A DNA stretch of 47,324 bases. Source: Clostridiales bacterium (GTDB lineage Bacteria; Bacillota; Clostridia; Christensenellales; Aristaeellaceae). The stretch spans positions 1-47,324 of the forward strand of contig SFHU01000005.1 in assembly GCA_004555535.1 (NCBI GenBank), given 5' to 3'. A program made the translations under genes and the position numbers. This document shows, piece by piece, positions 33,703-42,369 of this stretch (positions are counted from its first letter, which is position 1; each line of letters starts with the position of its first letter). The notes below the pieces were generated by a model. It searched no databases and was not told where the DNA came from. It saw only the letters and a program-made list of their open reading frames with translations.

Positions 33703-33716
33703 GCGCATTCATAAAG

Positions 33717-33751
33717 CAGCCGCGCCGGAACGCATCCGGCGCGGCTGTTTT
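33717..33751 (+). terminator. Terminator of the ABC exporter operon
   Basis: A perfect 13-base stem CAGCCGCGCCGGA / TCCGGCGCGGCTG with a five-base loop, followed by TTTTG. Confidence 0.85.
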
Positions 33752-33780
33752 GTAGGCTCTATACCGTTCTTCGTCTGATA

Positions 33781-33951
33781 CTGCTTTGCCTCTGAATTCA
33801 TGCGTCGTGGATCAAACCCGTTTCAATCGTAGGATGCTTCGCATCCTGCTCTGAAACTACGTTTTCATGAGTTTATTGGAACGTTTTGCTGCCGCCCAAG
33901 CCTGCCAAGGGACTTCGCCCCTTGACCCCATGTTCGCTTCGCGGCTGTACT
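33781..33951. repeat. Structured intergenic repeat, copy 2
   Basis: It shares CTGCTTTGC, CCCGTTTCAATCGTAGG (33817-33833), TGCTCT, GCTGCCGCCC, CTGCC and TTCGCTTCGCGGCTGTA with copy 1. Its hairpin is AGGATGC-TTC-GCATCCT (33831-33847) inside an outer stem GTTTCA/TGAAAC, and a later CAAGGG/CCCTTG hairpin stands where copy 1 has CTGAGGGA/TCCCTCAG. Stem bases differ between copies yet pairing is kept. It lies between a plus-strand terminator and a minus-strand gene, like copy 1. Confidence 0.75.
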
Positions 33952-33975
33952 CCAGCCCATAGACAATTCACCGCA

Positions 33976-35484
33976 TTACTCCCCGCTCAGCCTGACGACG
34001 ACGGTGCCGTCGATCATTTGGCAGCTGCCCGCCGCCGGGAAAACCGGCATGGCCTGCACATCCTCGCGCTGCGCGAGCATGTCCGCCTCATAATAGCTGA
34101 CCAGATTGCAGGGATAGCCCATGATCTCCCACATGTACCAGGTCAGCTCCTCCATGCCGGTCGCGGCGAAGTTGTTCTGCGCCGCGTCAAAGTCCGACAG
34201 GTGCTCAAAGCCCGCACGGTCCGTCGCCAGCGGCGAATCCTCCAGCGAGCCCAGCAGCGCGACGGGCGTCACGCCCGGATCATAGCCCTCCGTCTTCTCC
34301 ACGCGGTCGAGCACGCGCGTCATGACCGAGAGCGTGCTCTGCTGCTCGAGGTTCCTCTTGAGATAGACCTGGTTGGAGAAGATCACCGCGCTCAGCAGCA
34401 GCACGCCCACGCCCGCGCCCAGCGCGACGCCGGCCGCGCGGCCCAGGGGCTGCCTTTTCTCCCGCAGGTCAAAGAGCATCAGCACGCCGGCCGTGAGCAG
34501 CCAGTAGGCGCCGGTCTGCGCCGTCGTCGAGGGCGCTTCGCCAGCAAACACGGGCAGATTGGCCGCAAGCGGCAGCCCCAGCGCCAGCAGCGCCGCGAGC
34601 GCGCAGACGCCCCTTCCGCGGCCCCGCAGCAGCAGGATCAGCAGCGCGGCACCGCCCGCCAGCAGCAGCGCGCCCAGCACGCCGCCCAGCGCGCGATAGG
34701 CCGTCATCGGCTGCACCAGCTGCCGCAGCGGCTCCAGCCAGGCGCCCAAAAGGCCACCCTCTGTCGCGCCCAGCGGCTTTTGCAGCGAGGCCTCCCATTC
34801 AAGGCCCTGCCTGCGCGTCAGCACGGCATAGCCGACGACGTGCAGCGCCGCCCCAGCCAAGAGCGCGAGCGCGCCCCTTCCAAGGACGCCCAGCGCAGCA
34901 CGGGGCCTTTCCTCCTCCAGCAACGTGCGCAGCGCGATGAGCACCAGCAGCGCCGCCCCGGCGGAGAGCATCGGCGCGCGCAGCGCAGCGCCCGCGCCGA
35001 AGAGCACGGCAGCGGCGGCCGTGCCCGCCCAGCCCCATTCCACGATTGCCGCGCCCAGCACGCACAGCAGCAGCGCGAGGAAGCAGGCGTCGGCGATGTG
35101 AAGCTCCGAGGCGTTGATCGCCGTCACGCAGACGTTCAGGCTGAGCACGCCGCACAGCAGCGTCAGCGGCAGGCGCGCGCGGATGCGCAGCGTCTGCGCC
35201 GCGACCGCCGCCGTCAGCGCAAGATACAGGCAGCTGAGCAGCCCGACAAGCATCGGCGCGGAGAGGTTTCCGCGCAGCGCCGCATACAGCGGCTGCGCCC
35301 AGCTGCCCGAGCTGATCTGGCTGCCCCGCAGCGCCGACAGGTTGAGCATCACGCCCCTGCCCGAATAGCCAATGTTGAACCAGCAGAACGCATGTCCGAT
35401 CAGCAAAAACGCCAGCGTGCAGAGCGCCGTGTACAGCGCAGCGCGCTTCCCGGCGCACAGAATCTGAGACGGCTCCGTTTTCAT
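33976..35484 (-). CDS. Polytopic membrane protein, GtrII-type glucosyltransferase family (copy 1)
   Basis: The 502-residue protein has about ten to eleven hydrophobic segments and a soluble C-terminal tail of about 120 residues. The first loop (SALRGSQISSGSWAQPLYAALRGNLSAPMLVGLLS) and the INASELHIADACFLALLL region fit the Glucos_trans_II (GtrII) family, which adds glucose from a lipid carrier to surface glycan outside the membrane. It resembles the next gene throughout (SVMTRVL.R.E...GY.PG.TPV..LG in both). Start at 35484 is set by GAGGAAAAGC; the ATG at 35496 is an alternative. It is the last gene of a three-gene unit with the acetyltransferase. Confidence 0.7.
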   Translation of the reverse strand: MKTEPSQILCAGKRAALYTALCTLAFLLIGHAFCWFNIGYSGRGVMLNLSALRGSQISSGSWAQPLYAALRGNLSAPMLVGLLSCLYLALTAAVAAQTLRIRARLPLTLLCGVLSLNVCVTAINASELHIADACFLALLLCVLGAAIVEWGWAGTAAAAVLFGAGAALRAPMLSAGAALLVLIALRTLLEEERPRAALGVLGRGALALLAGAALHVVGYAVLTRRQGLEWEASLQKPLGATEGGLLGAWLEPLRQLVQPMTAYRALGGVLGALLLAGGAALLILLLRGRGRGVCALAALLALGLPLAANLPVFAGEAPSTTAQTGAYWLLTAGVLMLFDLREKRQPLGRAAGVALGAGVGVLLLSAVIFSNQVYLKRNLEQQSTLSVMTRVLDRVEKTEGYDPGVTPVALLGSLEDSPLATDRAGFEHLSDFDAAQNNFAATGMEELTWYMWEIMGYPCNLVSYYEADMLAQREDVQAMPVFPAAGSCQMIDGTVVVRLSGE

Positions 35485-35506
35485 GCTTTTCCTCATGCCT
35501 CCTTCC

Positions 35507-37045
35507 TCACAGCCGAACAAAGGTGATGCCGTCGATGATCTGAACGCAGTCCCGATCCGGAAATCTTGGGATATCCTGCGTGATCGAGTCCTCCGAATAC
35601 GCCACGCAGACCTCCCAGTCGAGCAGATTCACCCGGTATCCCAACAGCGTCTGCAGATACCAGGCGTGCGAACGGTCATAGGCGTCCGCATAGGTCGAGC
35701 GCATGCCCTGAAACTCGGAGATGTCCTCAAAGCCCGGGCGGATCATCGCCATGCTCGAGGCAGGCAGGTAACCCAGGATCACCACCGGCGTCTCGCCCGG
35801 CACATAGCCCTCCTCCTCCTCCAGGCGCTCCAGCACGCGGGTCATGACGGAGAGCGTGCTCTGCAGCTCGAGGTCGCGCTTCATGTAGAGCGTGTTCGCC
35901 GTCAGGATGCTGACGCCCAGCACACCCGTGAGCAGCACGGGCGTCGCCGCGCGCAGCACCGCCGGGCGGACGCAAAGCGTCTCTCCCGCGCGCTCGGCCA
36001 GCAGGATGCAGAGCACATAGAAGAAGAAATACGCGTAGTTCATCAGCATGTGAACGATGCCCTTGGAGATGAACGTCACGAAGTTCATGCCAAAGGGCAG
36101 CAGCACGAGAATCAGCACGATCAGCCCCTTGGACGCCAGTGGGAGCTTGTGGGCCAGGCCAATCAACGCGCCGAGCGCCAGCACGGCCAGCAGCACGTTG
36201 AGCGCAGGCGGGAAAAAGGTCGCGTCCTCCGGCGCAAAGAAATAGCGAATCGGCCCCCAATAGGTCTTTTTGAGCAGGCCGGGAATCGCGGAGAGCGTAT
36301 AATGGCCCACCTCGGCCACGGTGTTGTACTCCGTGGAGACCGACGTGCCGTAGAGCGCAATCGCGAGCCGGTAAACGAGCGCATAGAGCAGCAGGCCCGC
36401 AAGCATCGCGCCCGCATGACCCAAGCCCTCGACAAGCAGCGCGCCGGGCCGCTCGCCTGAAAGCGCGCGGGCGAGCAGCATCAGCATCACCAGCGCGGCC
36501 GCGGCCTGCAAATAGCTCTGATACAGCCCCAGCGCCACGCAGTAGAGCAGCGGGCTGAGCAGGAAGCCGCACCGCAGGCGCGTCTGCACAAAGACCGCCA
36601 GCACGCACAGCAGCAGCGAGAGCATATACACATCCACCCAGGGCAGGTAGGAGGCATAGGACACGCAGAGCGTCTCGTTGACCGCGAGCACCCCGCAGGT
36701 CAGCGCAATGCCCAGCCGGCTGCGGATGCCCGTCAGCGCGAGCACGATCAGCACGGCGCCGGCCAAAAACGCCGTCGCGAACAGGCCGATGACGGGCGGC
36801 GCGGTGATGTAGCCGCGCACCAGCCAGTACAGCGGCTGCATGAACCTGCCCAGGGAGATCTGCGTCTCGATGTCCACCTGCTCGGCGATGAGCATCGCGT
36901 CGAGCCCAAAGCCCGCGTTCAAAAAGCGGTACGCGTGCGCCAGCAGCGTCAGCACCACCGTGCAAGCGACGGCAAAGCGCATATCCCGCGCCGTCAGCGG
37001 ACGCCTGACAGGCGCCGCCCGCCGCTCAGCGATCCCAGTCCTCAT
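35507..37045 (-). CDS. Polytopic membrane protein, GtrII-type glucosyltransferase family (copy 2)
   Basis: The 512-residue paralogue of the gene downstream shows the family pattern more clearly: DIETQISLGRFMQPLYWLVRGYITAPPVIGLFA, AVNETLCVSYASYLPWVDVYMLSLLL and many transmembrane helices, then a soluble C-terminal tail (SVMTRVLERLEEEEGYVPGETPVVILG). The likely job is transfer of a glucosyl group to a wall or surface polymer on the outer face. The start is uncertain: ATG 37045 overlaps the end of the acetyltransferase gene by 20 bases and would be coupled to it; ATG 36982 is the first with the conserved hydrophobic start. Confidence 0.7.
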   Translation of the reverse strand: MRTGIAERRAAPVRRPLTARDMRFAVACTVVLTLLAHAYRFLNAGFGLDAMLIAEQVDIETQISLGRFMQPLYWLVRGYITAPPVIGLFATAFLAGAVLIVLALTGIRSRLGIALTCGVLAVNETLCVSYASYLPWVDVYMLSLLLCVLAVFVQTRLRCGFLLSPLLYCVALGLYQSYLQAAAALVMLMLLARALSGERPGALLVEGLGHAGAMLAGLLLYALVYRLAIALYGTSVSTEYNTVAEVGHYTLSAIPGLLKKTYWGPIRYFFAPEDATFFPPALNVLLAVLALGALIGLAHKLPLASKGLIVLILVLLPFGMNFVTFISKGIVHMLMNYAYFFFYVLCILLAERAGETLCVRPAVLRAATPVLLTGVLGVSILTANTLYMKRDLELQSTLSVMTRVLERLEEEEGYVPGETPVVILGYLPASSMAMIRPGFEDISEFQGMRSTYADAYDRSHAWYLQTLLGYRVNLLDWEVCVAYSEDSITQDIPRFPDRDCVQIIDGITFVRL

Positions 37046-37667
37046 TGATCCGCACACCCTTGCGGGCATAGAGCAGGTCCTCCTCCGTGATGCTGCGCAC
37101 CGGGCGGCAGGGCACGCCATAGGCGACCGTGTTGGCCGGCACGTCATGCGTGACGACGCTGCCCGCGCCGATGACGCTGTTTTCCCCGATCGTCACGCCG
37201 GGCAGGATGACGACGTTGGCGCCGATCCACACATGCGCGCCGATGCGCACGGGGAGGGAGAACTGCGCGCCTTTGTCGCGGAATGACGGATGGATGGGAT
37301 GCCCGGTCGTGGAGATCGTGACGTTCGGCGCGAACATCACGTTGTCGCCGATCTCGACCTCGCCGTCGTCGACGACGGTCAGGTTGAAATTCGCGTAGAC
37401 GTTGTCGCCGATGTGCGTGTTGCAGCCGTAGGCGAAGTGGATCGGCGCCTCCATCCACAGGTTCTTGCCCACGCTGCCCAGCAGGCGGCGCAGGATATCG
37501 TTTTTGCGCTTCATGTCCGACGGCGGCGTCTGGCCGTAGGCGAAGCAGAGCTCCTTGCACTGCCTGCGCTGGCGGTCGATCTCCTGCTCGTAGGCGATGT
37601 CCTCCGGAGACGTGTGGCCGAATTCCACGTAGACCTGGCCGGTCTTCATCTGCTTTTCAAGGCTCAT
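37026..37667 (-). CDS. Sugar O-acetyltransferase, maltose acetyltransferase family
   Basis: The 213-residue protein has an N-terminal helical MAC domain (residues 1-60) and a left-handed beta-helix of hexapeptide repeats (GDNVYANFNLTVVDDGEVEIGDNVMFAPNVTI, TTGHPIHP with the catalytic His, GAHVWIGANVVILPGVTIGENSVIGAGSVVTHDVP). It matches Lac/maltose-type O-acetyltransferases that use acetyl-CoA. Coupled to the two GtrII-type genes, it may acetylate a surface sugar. ATG 37667 follows AGGAGAG; the codons from 37712 are a leader. Confidence 0.9.
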   Translation of the reverse strand: MSLEKQMKTGQVYVEFGHTSPEDIAYEQEIDRQRRQCKELCFAYGQTPPSDMKRKNDILRRLLGSVGKNLWMEAPIHFAYGCNTHIGDNVYANFNLTVVDDGEVEIGDNVMFAPNVTISTTGHPIHPSFRDKGAQFSLPVRIGAHVWIGANVVILPGVTIGENSVIGAGSVVTHDVPANTVAYGVPCRPVRSITEEDLLYARKGVRINEDWDR

Positions 37668-37723
37668 CGTTCGTTTCTCTCCTGTGTCGTCGTTTTGTTC
37701 TGTGCTGCCCATTCAGGCCAAAA

Positions 37724-37755
37724 GGCCGCCGGTGGGACATGCCCGCCCGGCGGCC
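37724..37755 (-). terminator. Terminator of the M18 aminopeptidase gene
   Basis: GGCCGCCGG (37724-37732) pairs perfectly with CCGGCGGCC (37747-37755); TTTTGG follows on the minus strand. It separates the aminopeptidase from the acetyltransferase unit. Confidence 0.75.
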
Positions 37756-37763
37756 CGGATCGC

Positions 37764-39161
37764 TCAGCCCTCCACCGGCCCCGCGTCCCGCAGGAACGCG
37801 CAGTAGCAGCGGTAGCCCTCGTAGAGATCGACCTTGCTGATCACCTCGTAGGGCGCGTGCATCGAGAGCACCGGAATGCCGGAGTCGATGACGTTCATGC
37901 CGTACTTGGCGCACATGTAGGCGATCGTTCCGCCGCCGCCCACGTCCACGCGGCCCAGCTCCGCCGTCTGGAACGCCACGCCGGCGTCGTCCATGATCCG
38001 GCGCAGCGAGGCAATATACTCGGCGTTGGCGTCGTTGGAGCCGCCCTTGCCGCGGCTGCCGGTGAACTTGTTGAAGCAGACGCCGCGGCCCAGGAACGCC
38101 GCGTTCTTCTTCTCAAAGACCTGCGCGAACGCCGGGTCAAAGCCCGCGCTCACGTCACTGGAGAGCATGCGGCTATTGCCAAGCGTGCGGCGCAGCGCGA
38201 GGTCGCCCGGCTCCCCGGCAAGCGCACAGAGCTCGGCGACGATGTTCTCAAAGAAGCGGGAATCCATGCCCGTCGCGCCCACGCTGCCGATCTCCTCCTT
38301 GTCGGTCAGCACGCAGCAGAGCGTGTACTCCGGCACGCCCTCGAAGTCGAGCACGGCCGCCAGAGACGGATAGGCGCAGACGCGGTCGTCGTGGCCATAG
38401 GCCATGATCATGCTGCGGTCGAAGCCCACTTCGCGCGCGCGGCCCGCCGGCACGACCTCCAGCTCGGCGGAGAGGAAGTCCTCCTCCTCCACGCCGTACT
38501 GCTCCCTCAGCAGCTTCAGCACGCCCGCCTTGACGGGCTCCTTCTCCTCGCCCTCCAGCGGCCTGCCGCCGATGAGCACGTTGAGCGCCTCGCCCTCGAT
38601 CAGGTCCTTTGCGGTCTTGCTCATCTGCTCCGCCGCCAGATGCGGGAGCAGGTCGGTGATGCAGAAGACGGGCTCGTCGTCGCGCTCACCGACGCTGACG
38701 GTCACGACCGTACCGTCCTTTTTGGCGATCACGCCGTGCAGCGCCAGCGGCATCGCCAGCCACTGGTACTTCTTGATGCCGCCGTAGTAGTGGGTATCCA
38801 GATAGGCAAAGCCCTCCTCCTCGTAGAGCGGGTTCTGCTTGATATCGATGCGCGGCGAGTCGATGTGCGCGCCGACGATGTTCATGCCCTCGCTCAGCGG
38901 ATGGCGGCCCAGCACAAAGGCCACGAAGCACTTGCCCATCCAGGCGCGGTAGACGCGATCACCCGCGGCGAGCGCGCGGTTTTCGCGGATGCAGTCCGCC
39001 AGATTCGCAAAGCCCTTCTCCTGGCTCAGCTTTTCGGAAACCGTCACGCACTCGCGCTCGGTCTTTCCCGCGTCGATATAGGCGCAATACGCCTTGCTCA
39101 TCGCCTCAATCTGAGCGAGCTCCGCTTCGCTGCGGCCCGTCCATGCGTTCTTTCTCTCCAT
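37764..39161 (-). CDS. M18 family aminopeptidase
   Basis: The 465-residue metallopeptidase has the M18 set: GAHIDSPRIDIK (zinc His99, Asp101), DTHYYGGIKKYQWL, YGHDDRVCAYPSL, VLTDKEEIGSVGATGM (catalytic Glu pair) and SSDVSAGFDP. It should cut single residues from peptide N-termini in the cytoplasm, with a preference for acidic or neutral residues in most family members. It has its own promoter (39232-39260) and terminator (37724-37755). Confidence 0.93.
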   Translation of the reverse strand: MERKNAWTGRSEAELAQIEAMSKAYCAYIDAGKTERECVTVSEKLSQEKGFANLADCIRENRALAAGDRVYRAWMGKCFVAFVLGRHPLSEGMNIVGAHIDSPRIDIKQNPLYEEEGFAYLDTHYYGGIKKYQWLAMPLALHGVIAKKDGTVVTVSVGERDDEPVFCITDLLPHLAAEQMSKTAKDLIEGEALNVLIGGRPLEGEEKEPVKAGVLKLLREQYGVEEEDFLSAELEVVPAGRAREVGFDRSMIMAYGHDDRVCAYPSLAAVLDFEGVPEYTLCCVLTDKEEIGSVGATGMDSRFFENIVAELCALAGEPGDLALRRTLGNSRMLSSDVSAGFDPAFAQVFEKKNAAFLGRGVCFNKFTGSRGKGGSNDANAEYIASLRRIMDDAGVAFQTAELGRVDVGGGGTIAYMCAKYGMNVIDSGIPVLSMHAPYEVISKVDLYEGYRCYCAFLRDAGPVEG

Positions 39162-39231
39162 TCCGGTTCATCCTCTCTTCCGTCTCTTCGATCTTCGGCC
39201 GCCGCGCTCAGGGGCGGCCATGAACGTCTCT

Positions 39232-39260
39232 ATTATAGCTGATCTTTCCGCCCGCTTCAA
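39232..39260 (-). promoter_or_regulatory. Promoter of the M18 gene
   Basis: Minus strand TTGAAG (39260-39255), 17 bases, TATAAT (39237-39232), about 70 bases upstream of the ATG at 39161. Confidence 0.75.
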
Positions 39261-39344
39261 GCCTTCCGGCCTGAGAGCAGCAGAAAAGGGCTGTCAGACG
39301 CATTCCGTACACTCCAGAAAAACATTTCTCTGAACCGCTTGACC

Positions 39345-39403
39345 TTTGGGCTTGGGGCTCTGCCCCAAACGCCCCGCCAAGGGGCTTTCCGATCGCCCTT
39401 TGG
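39345..39403. repeat. Two-hairpin intergenic element, loose relative of the structured repeat
   Basis: TTGGGGC-TCT-GCCCCAA (39352-39368) is followed by GCCCCGC and a CCAAGGG/CCCTTTGG hairpin (39377-39403). The pattern of a GGGC-loop-GCCC hairpin, a short C-rich linker and an AGGG/CCCT hairpin is the same as in the 3' part of the copies at 28917 and 33781. It fills part of the 326-base space between the M20 and M18 genes. Nothing else in that space is recognised beyond the M18 promoter. Confidence 0.5.
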
Positions 39404-39487
39404 AAACCTTCGGGCGCCCGGCATTCGTTTTCCTGGAATATTTGGATTCTTCTTCTGACAGTCCATATCGCCTGATTCTGTTTGGCC

Positions 39488-40654
39488 TCAGGCCCGCTTC
39501 TTTGCCTCTTCAAAGTCTGCCCACATCCTCCTGAGCAATTCAGGGTCGCTCAGGATGTCGCAGACCGTGCCGGCCAGCGTCTTAGCGCCGTAGAGGATGG
39601 CGTCGTGGCCCTCCTGCGTCTTGCCGGCGTCCACGAAGGCCTGCGAGTGGCTCGACGTCCCCTCGGGGACGAACTTGACGCGGATGCAGCAGCCCGGCAT
39701 GTGGTTGGTCACATTGCCAAAGTCCGTGCTGCCCGTCTTTTTGCGCACAGGGCCCAGGCCCGGCGCGCCGCAGGCGCGCGCGTTGTCCATCAGGACGTCG
39801 TTGAGCGCATAGCAGGGCACCTTGTTATCCAGCGTCTTCTCCTGCACGATCTCAAAGTCGACGTCCGCCATCATCGCCGCGCCCTCGATGATCTTCTTAA
39901 AGCGCGCGCAGACGTCGTTGAGCACGTCGCGCGAATAGCTGCGCAGCGAGAATTCGCCGATCGCCCGCGCGGGCACGACGTTCGTCGGCCCCGGGCTCTC
40001 CTTGATGGTGTAATGCATGCGCGTGTCCTCTCGCACATGCTCGCGAAGAAACTCGATGCCGTTGAACGCGAGCAGCAGCGCATCCAGCGCGCTGCGCCCC
40101 TTCTCCGGCGCGAGCGCCGCATGCGCGCCCACGCCCCGGAAGGTGACGAGGAAATTGGAGAGGGCGAGGCTCTTTTCGTCCACGCAGGTATCCGGCCCGC
40201 CGTGCATCATCAGCGCGACGTCGATATCCCGGAAATAGCCATCCTCCCACATGGAGACCTTCGCGCCGCGCGTCTCCTCCGCCGGCGTGCCGTAGACGAC
40301 CACGCTGAAGGGCTGCGCAAAGCCCGCCTCCCTGAGCGCGACGGCCACCGCGCAGATGCAGGGGCCCTGCAGATGATGGCCGCAGCCATGGCCGAGCCCG
40401 CGAAGGGCATCGTATTCGCAGAGCAGGCCGATGCGCGGCCCGCCCTCGCCCTGGCTGTACACCGCGCGGAAGGCCGTCGGCCAGCCCTTGAGCCCGCGCT
40501 CCACGGCAAAGCCATGTTCCGCGAGATAATCCTCCAGCAGGGCGCTCGCCTCGAATTCCTCGCCGTCGTATTCGGGATGGTCGTGGATATAGTCCGCGAT
40601 GTCAAAGAGCCGCTCGCGCTGTGCGTCGATCAGCCCATAGAGCCTTTCCTTCAA
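39488..40654 (-). CDS. M20-family amidohydrolase / dipeptidase
   Basis: The 388-residue protein has an M20 zinc hydrolase fold: HDHPEYDGEEFEAS, GLLCEYDALRGLGHGCGHHLQGP (metal His), GTPAEETRGAK (catalytic Glu pair), MMHGGPDT, and a C-terminal STDFGNV. The EYDAL.GLGHGCGH core is close to p-aminobenzoyl-glutamate/aminoacyl amidohydrolases. The start is TTG 40654: AGGGGG lies seven bases before it, while an ATG at 40681 would overlap the upstream carrier gene. It is coupled to the YfcC carrier, so it may split an imported N-acyl or dipeptide compound. Confidence 0.88.
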   Translation of the reverse strand: MKERLYGLIDAQRERLFDIADYIHDHPEYDGEEFEASALLEDYLAEHGFAVERGLKGWPTAFRAVYSQGEGGPRIGLLCEYDALRGLGHGCGHHLQGPCICAVAVALREAGFAQPFSVVVYGTPAEETRGAKVSMWEDGYFRDIDVALMMHGGPDTCVDEKSLALSNFLVTFRGVGAHAALAPEKGRSALDALLLAFNGIEFLREHVREDTRMHYTIKESPGPTNVVPARAIGEFSLRSYSRDVLNDVCARFKKIIEGAAMMADVDFEIVQEKTLDNKVPCYALNDVLMDNARACGAPGLGPVRKKTGSTDFGNVTNHMPGCCIRVKFVPEGTSSHSQAFVDAGKTQEGHDAILYGAKTLAGTVCDILSDPELLRRMWADFEEAKKRA

Positions 40655-40667
40655 GGTGGATCCCCCT

Positions 40668-42080
40668 TTACATCGGGCCAAAGCCGATCATCTGCGCAAC
40701 GACGACGAGCACGGCGCCCACCGCGAACCAGACGAGGAAGAGCTTCCACATGAAGCGCATCCAGCGGTCATAGGGCACGTTGCCCGCGCTCAGGATGCCC
40801 ATCAGCGCGGTCGAGGTCGGGAGGATGTAGTTGCAGAAGCCGTCACCAAAGTTGAAGGAGAGCACGCAGGTCTGCCGCGTGATGCCCAGCAGATCGGACA
40901 GCGGGATCATGATCGGCATGACTGCCGCCGCCTGGCCGGAGCCGGAGGTCAGGAACACGTTGATGACAGTGTTGGCAAAGAGCATGCCCACGCCCAGCAG
41001 CGCGGAGGGCAGGCCGGTCAGCATCACGGCCAGCGCATGGACGATGGTGTCGGTGATGACGCCGGCGGAGAGCACGCCGCCGATTGCACGGGCAAAGCCG
41101 ATGATGAAGCCCGCGGCGAGCATCTTCTTGCAGCCGTTCATGAATTCCGCGCAGATCTTGTTCGCGCCGAAGCCCGCGATGATGCCCACGACGACGGAGA
41201 AGACGAGGAACGCGGCGCTCTGCTCGGCAAAGCCCCAGCCCTGATAGATGCAGCCGTAGACGATCAGCACGAGCACGGCCACCAGCGCAACGATGCACAG
41301 CACCTTGCGCACGTCCATCCCGCCGAAATCCTCGAGCTTCGCGGATTTGAACTCGCTGGTCTTGTCCAGGTCGTACATCGGCGAGCACTCAGGGTTCTTG
41401 CGTACCTTTTTGGCGTAGTGCACGAGCCACGCGCTCGTGACGACATAATACACGGCGAAGCAGATCCAGCGGTAGCCGATGCCGGAATAGGTCGGCAGCT
41501 CGGCGATCTTCTGCGCGACGAGCGTCGTGCTGACGTTGAGCGTGCCGGTCGAGAAGCCGATCGCGCCGCCCAGCAGGATGATGCCGACGCCGACAATGGA
41601 GTCAAGCCCCAGGCTCAGCGCGAGCATGACCGTGATAGGCGCGAAGCCGATGAACGTGTTGACGCCCTGCGTCGTGCAGATCAGCGCGAAGACGAGCATC
41701 AGCACGGGGATGAAGATCTCCAGCCGGTTGGAAAAGCGCCTGGCGACCAGCGCGACCAGCGCCTGCAGCACGCCCGCGGAGGTCAGCATGTAGATCGCGC
41801 CGCCGCTGAAGAGCACCAGCAGGATCAGGTCGGCGTTGGAGATGAACGCGTTGATGATGATCATCGGCACGTCCAGCGGATTGACAGCCACGTTCTCCAC
41901 ATACTCAAATGCGGAGGCGTCGACCACCTTGGTGCCCTGCGCGTTCTCCACGCGGGCATACTTGCCGCTGGGCACGACCCACGTCAGCACCACCGCAAAG
42001 GCGATGATGATCAGCAGGATGACGAAGGTATGGGGCATGGTGAAGCCTTTTTTCTTCGCGGGGGTGGAAGTCTGGGACAT
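40668..42080 (-). CDS. YfcC-family basic amino acid / C4-type carrier
   Basis: The 470-residue membrane protein begins KKGFTMPHTFVILLIIIAFAVVLTWVVPSGKY, an exact fit to the YfcC (PF03606 DcuC-like) start, and has about twelve transmembrane segments with TQGVNTFIGF and the conserved SGSGQAAAVMPIMIPLSD and GFCNYILPTST motifs. Such proteins are thought to move organic or amino acid anions, or peptides, driven by ions. The M20 hydrolase gene begins 13 bases after its stop, which suggests import followed by hydrolysis. A promoter lies at 42142-42170. Confidence 0.9.
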   Translation of the reverse strand: MSQTSTPAKKKGFTMPHTFVILLIIIAFAVVLTWVVPSGKYARVENAQGTKVVDASAFEYVENVAVNPLDVPMIIINAFISNADLILLVLFSGGAIYMLTSAGVLQALVALVARRFSNRLEIFIPVLMLVFALICTTQGVNTFIGFAPITVMLALSLGLDSIVGVGIILLGGAIGFSTGTLNVSTTLVAQKIAELPTYSGIGYRWICFAVYYVVTSAWLVHYAKKVRKNPECSPMYDLDKTSEFKSAKLEDFGGMDVRKVLCIVALVAVLVLIVYGCIYQGWGFAEQSAAFLVFSVVVGIIAGFGANKICAEFMNGCKKMLAAGFIIGFARAIGGVLSAGVITDTIVHALAVMLTGLPSALLGVGMLFANTVINVFLTSGSGQAAAVMPIMIPLSDLLGITRQTCVLSFNFGDGFCNYILPTSTALMGILSAGNVPYDRWMRFMWKLFLVWFAVGAVLVVVAQMIGFGPM

Positions 42081-42141
42081 AACAACCGCTCCTTTTCTGT
42101 CGTTTGCACGGGCTGCCCGCCGGGCCGCCTTCGTGCCTCTT

Positions 42142-42170
42142 ATTGTACACGATCACGAAGAAATTGTAAA
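42142..42170 (-). promoter_or_regulatory. Promoter of the YfcC-M20 operon
   Basis: Minus strand TTTACA (42170-42165), 17 bases, TACAAT (42147-42142). Confidence 0.75.
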
Positions 42171-42294
42171 CCGCACGCATCATTTTCCCGTGTTTTTTCA
42201 GCCACATATACAAATAATATGCATGATTATCCGTTTCGAACGTCAAATAAGGCCCGTCCGAATCCCGCACGCCCCGCGGCCCCCGCACAAAGCA

Positions 42295-42329
42295 GGAGGC
42301 GGCACCCGGCCCTGCCGGATGTCGCCTCC
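42295..42329 (-). terminator. Hairpin after the first FMN-binding-like gene
   Basis: A 16-base stem with one mismatch and a three-base loop (arms 42295-42310 and 42314-42329). The T-rich tail (TTTTTTT) is on the plus side; on the minus strand only TGCTTTG follows, so efficiency there is uncertain. Confidence 0.55.
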
Positions 42330-42369
42330 CGATTCTGTTTTTTTGCGGATAATTCCGGGGCCTTGGGAA

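Noticed and set aside
31900..33708. Open frame of 602 codons on the minus strand under the ABC exporter
   Set aside because: Antisense of a well-conserved ATPase; low-complexity Arg/Ala/Asp content typical of GC-rich shadows.
33886..35526. Open frame of 546 codons on the plus strand under the GtrII-like gene
   Set aside because: Gln/Arg/Ala repeats, no motif, and the opposite strand encodes membrane helices.
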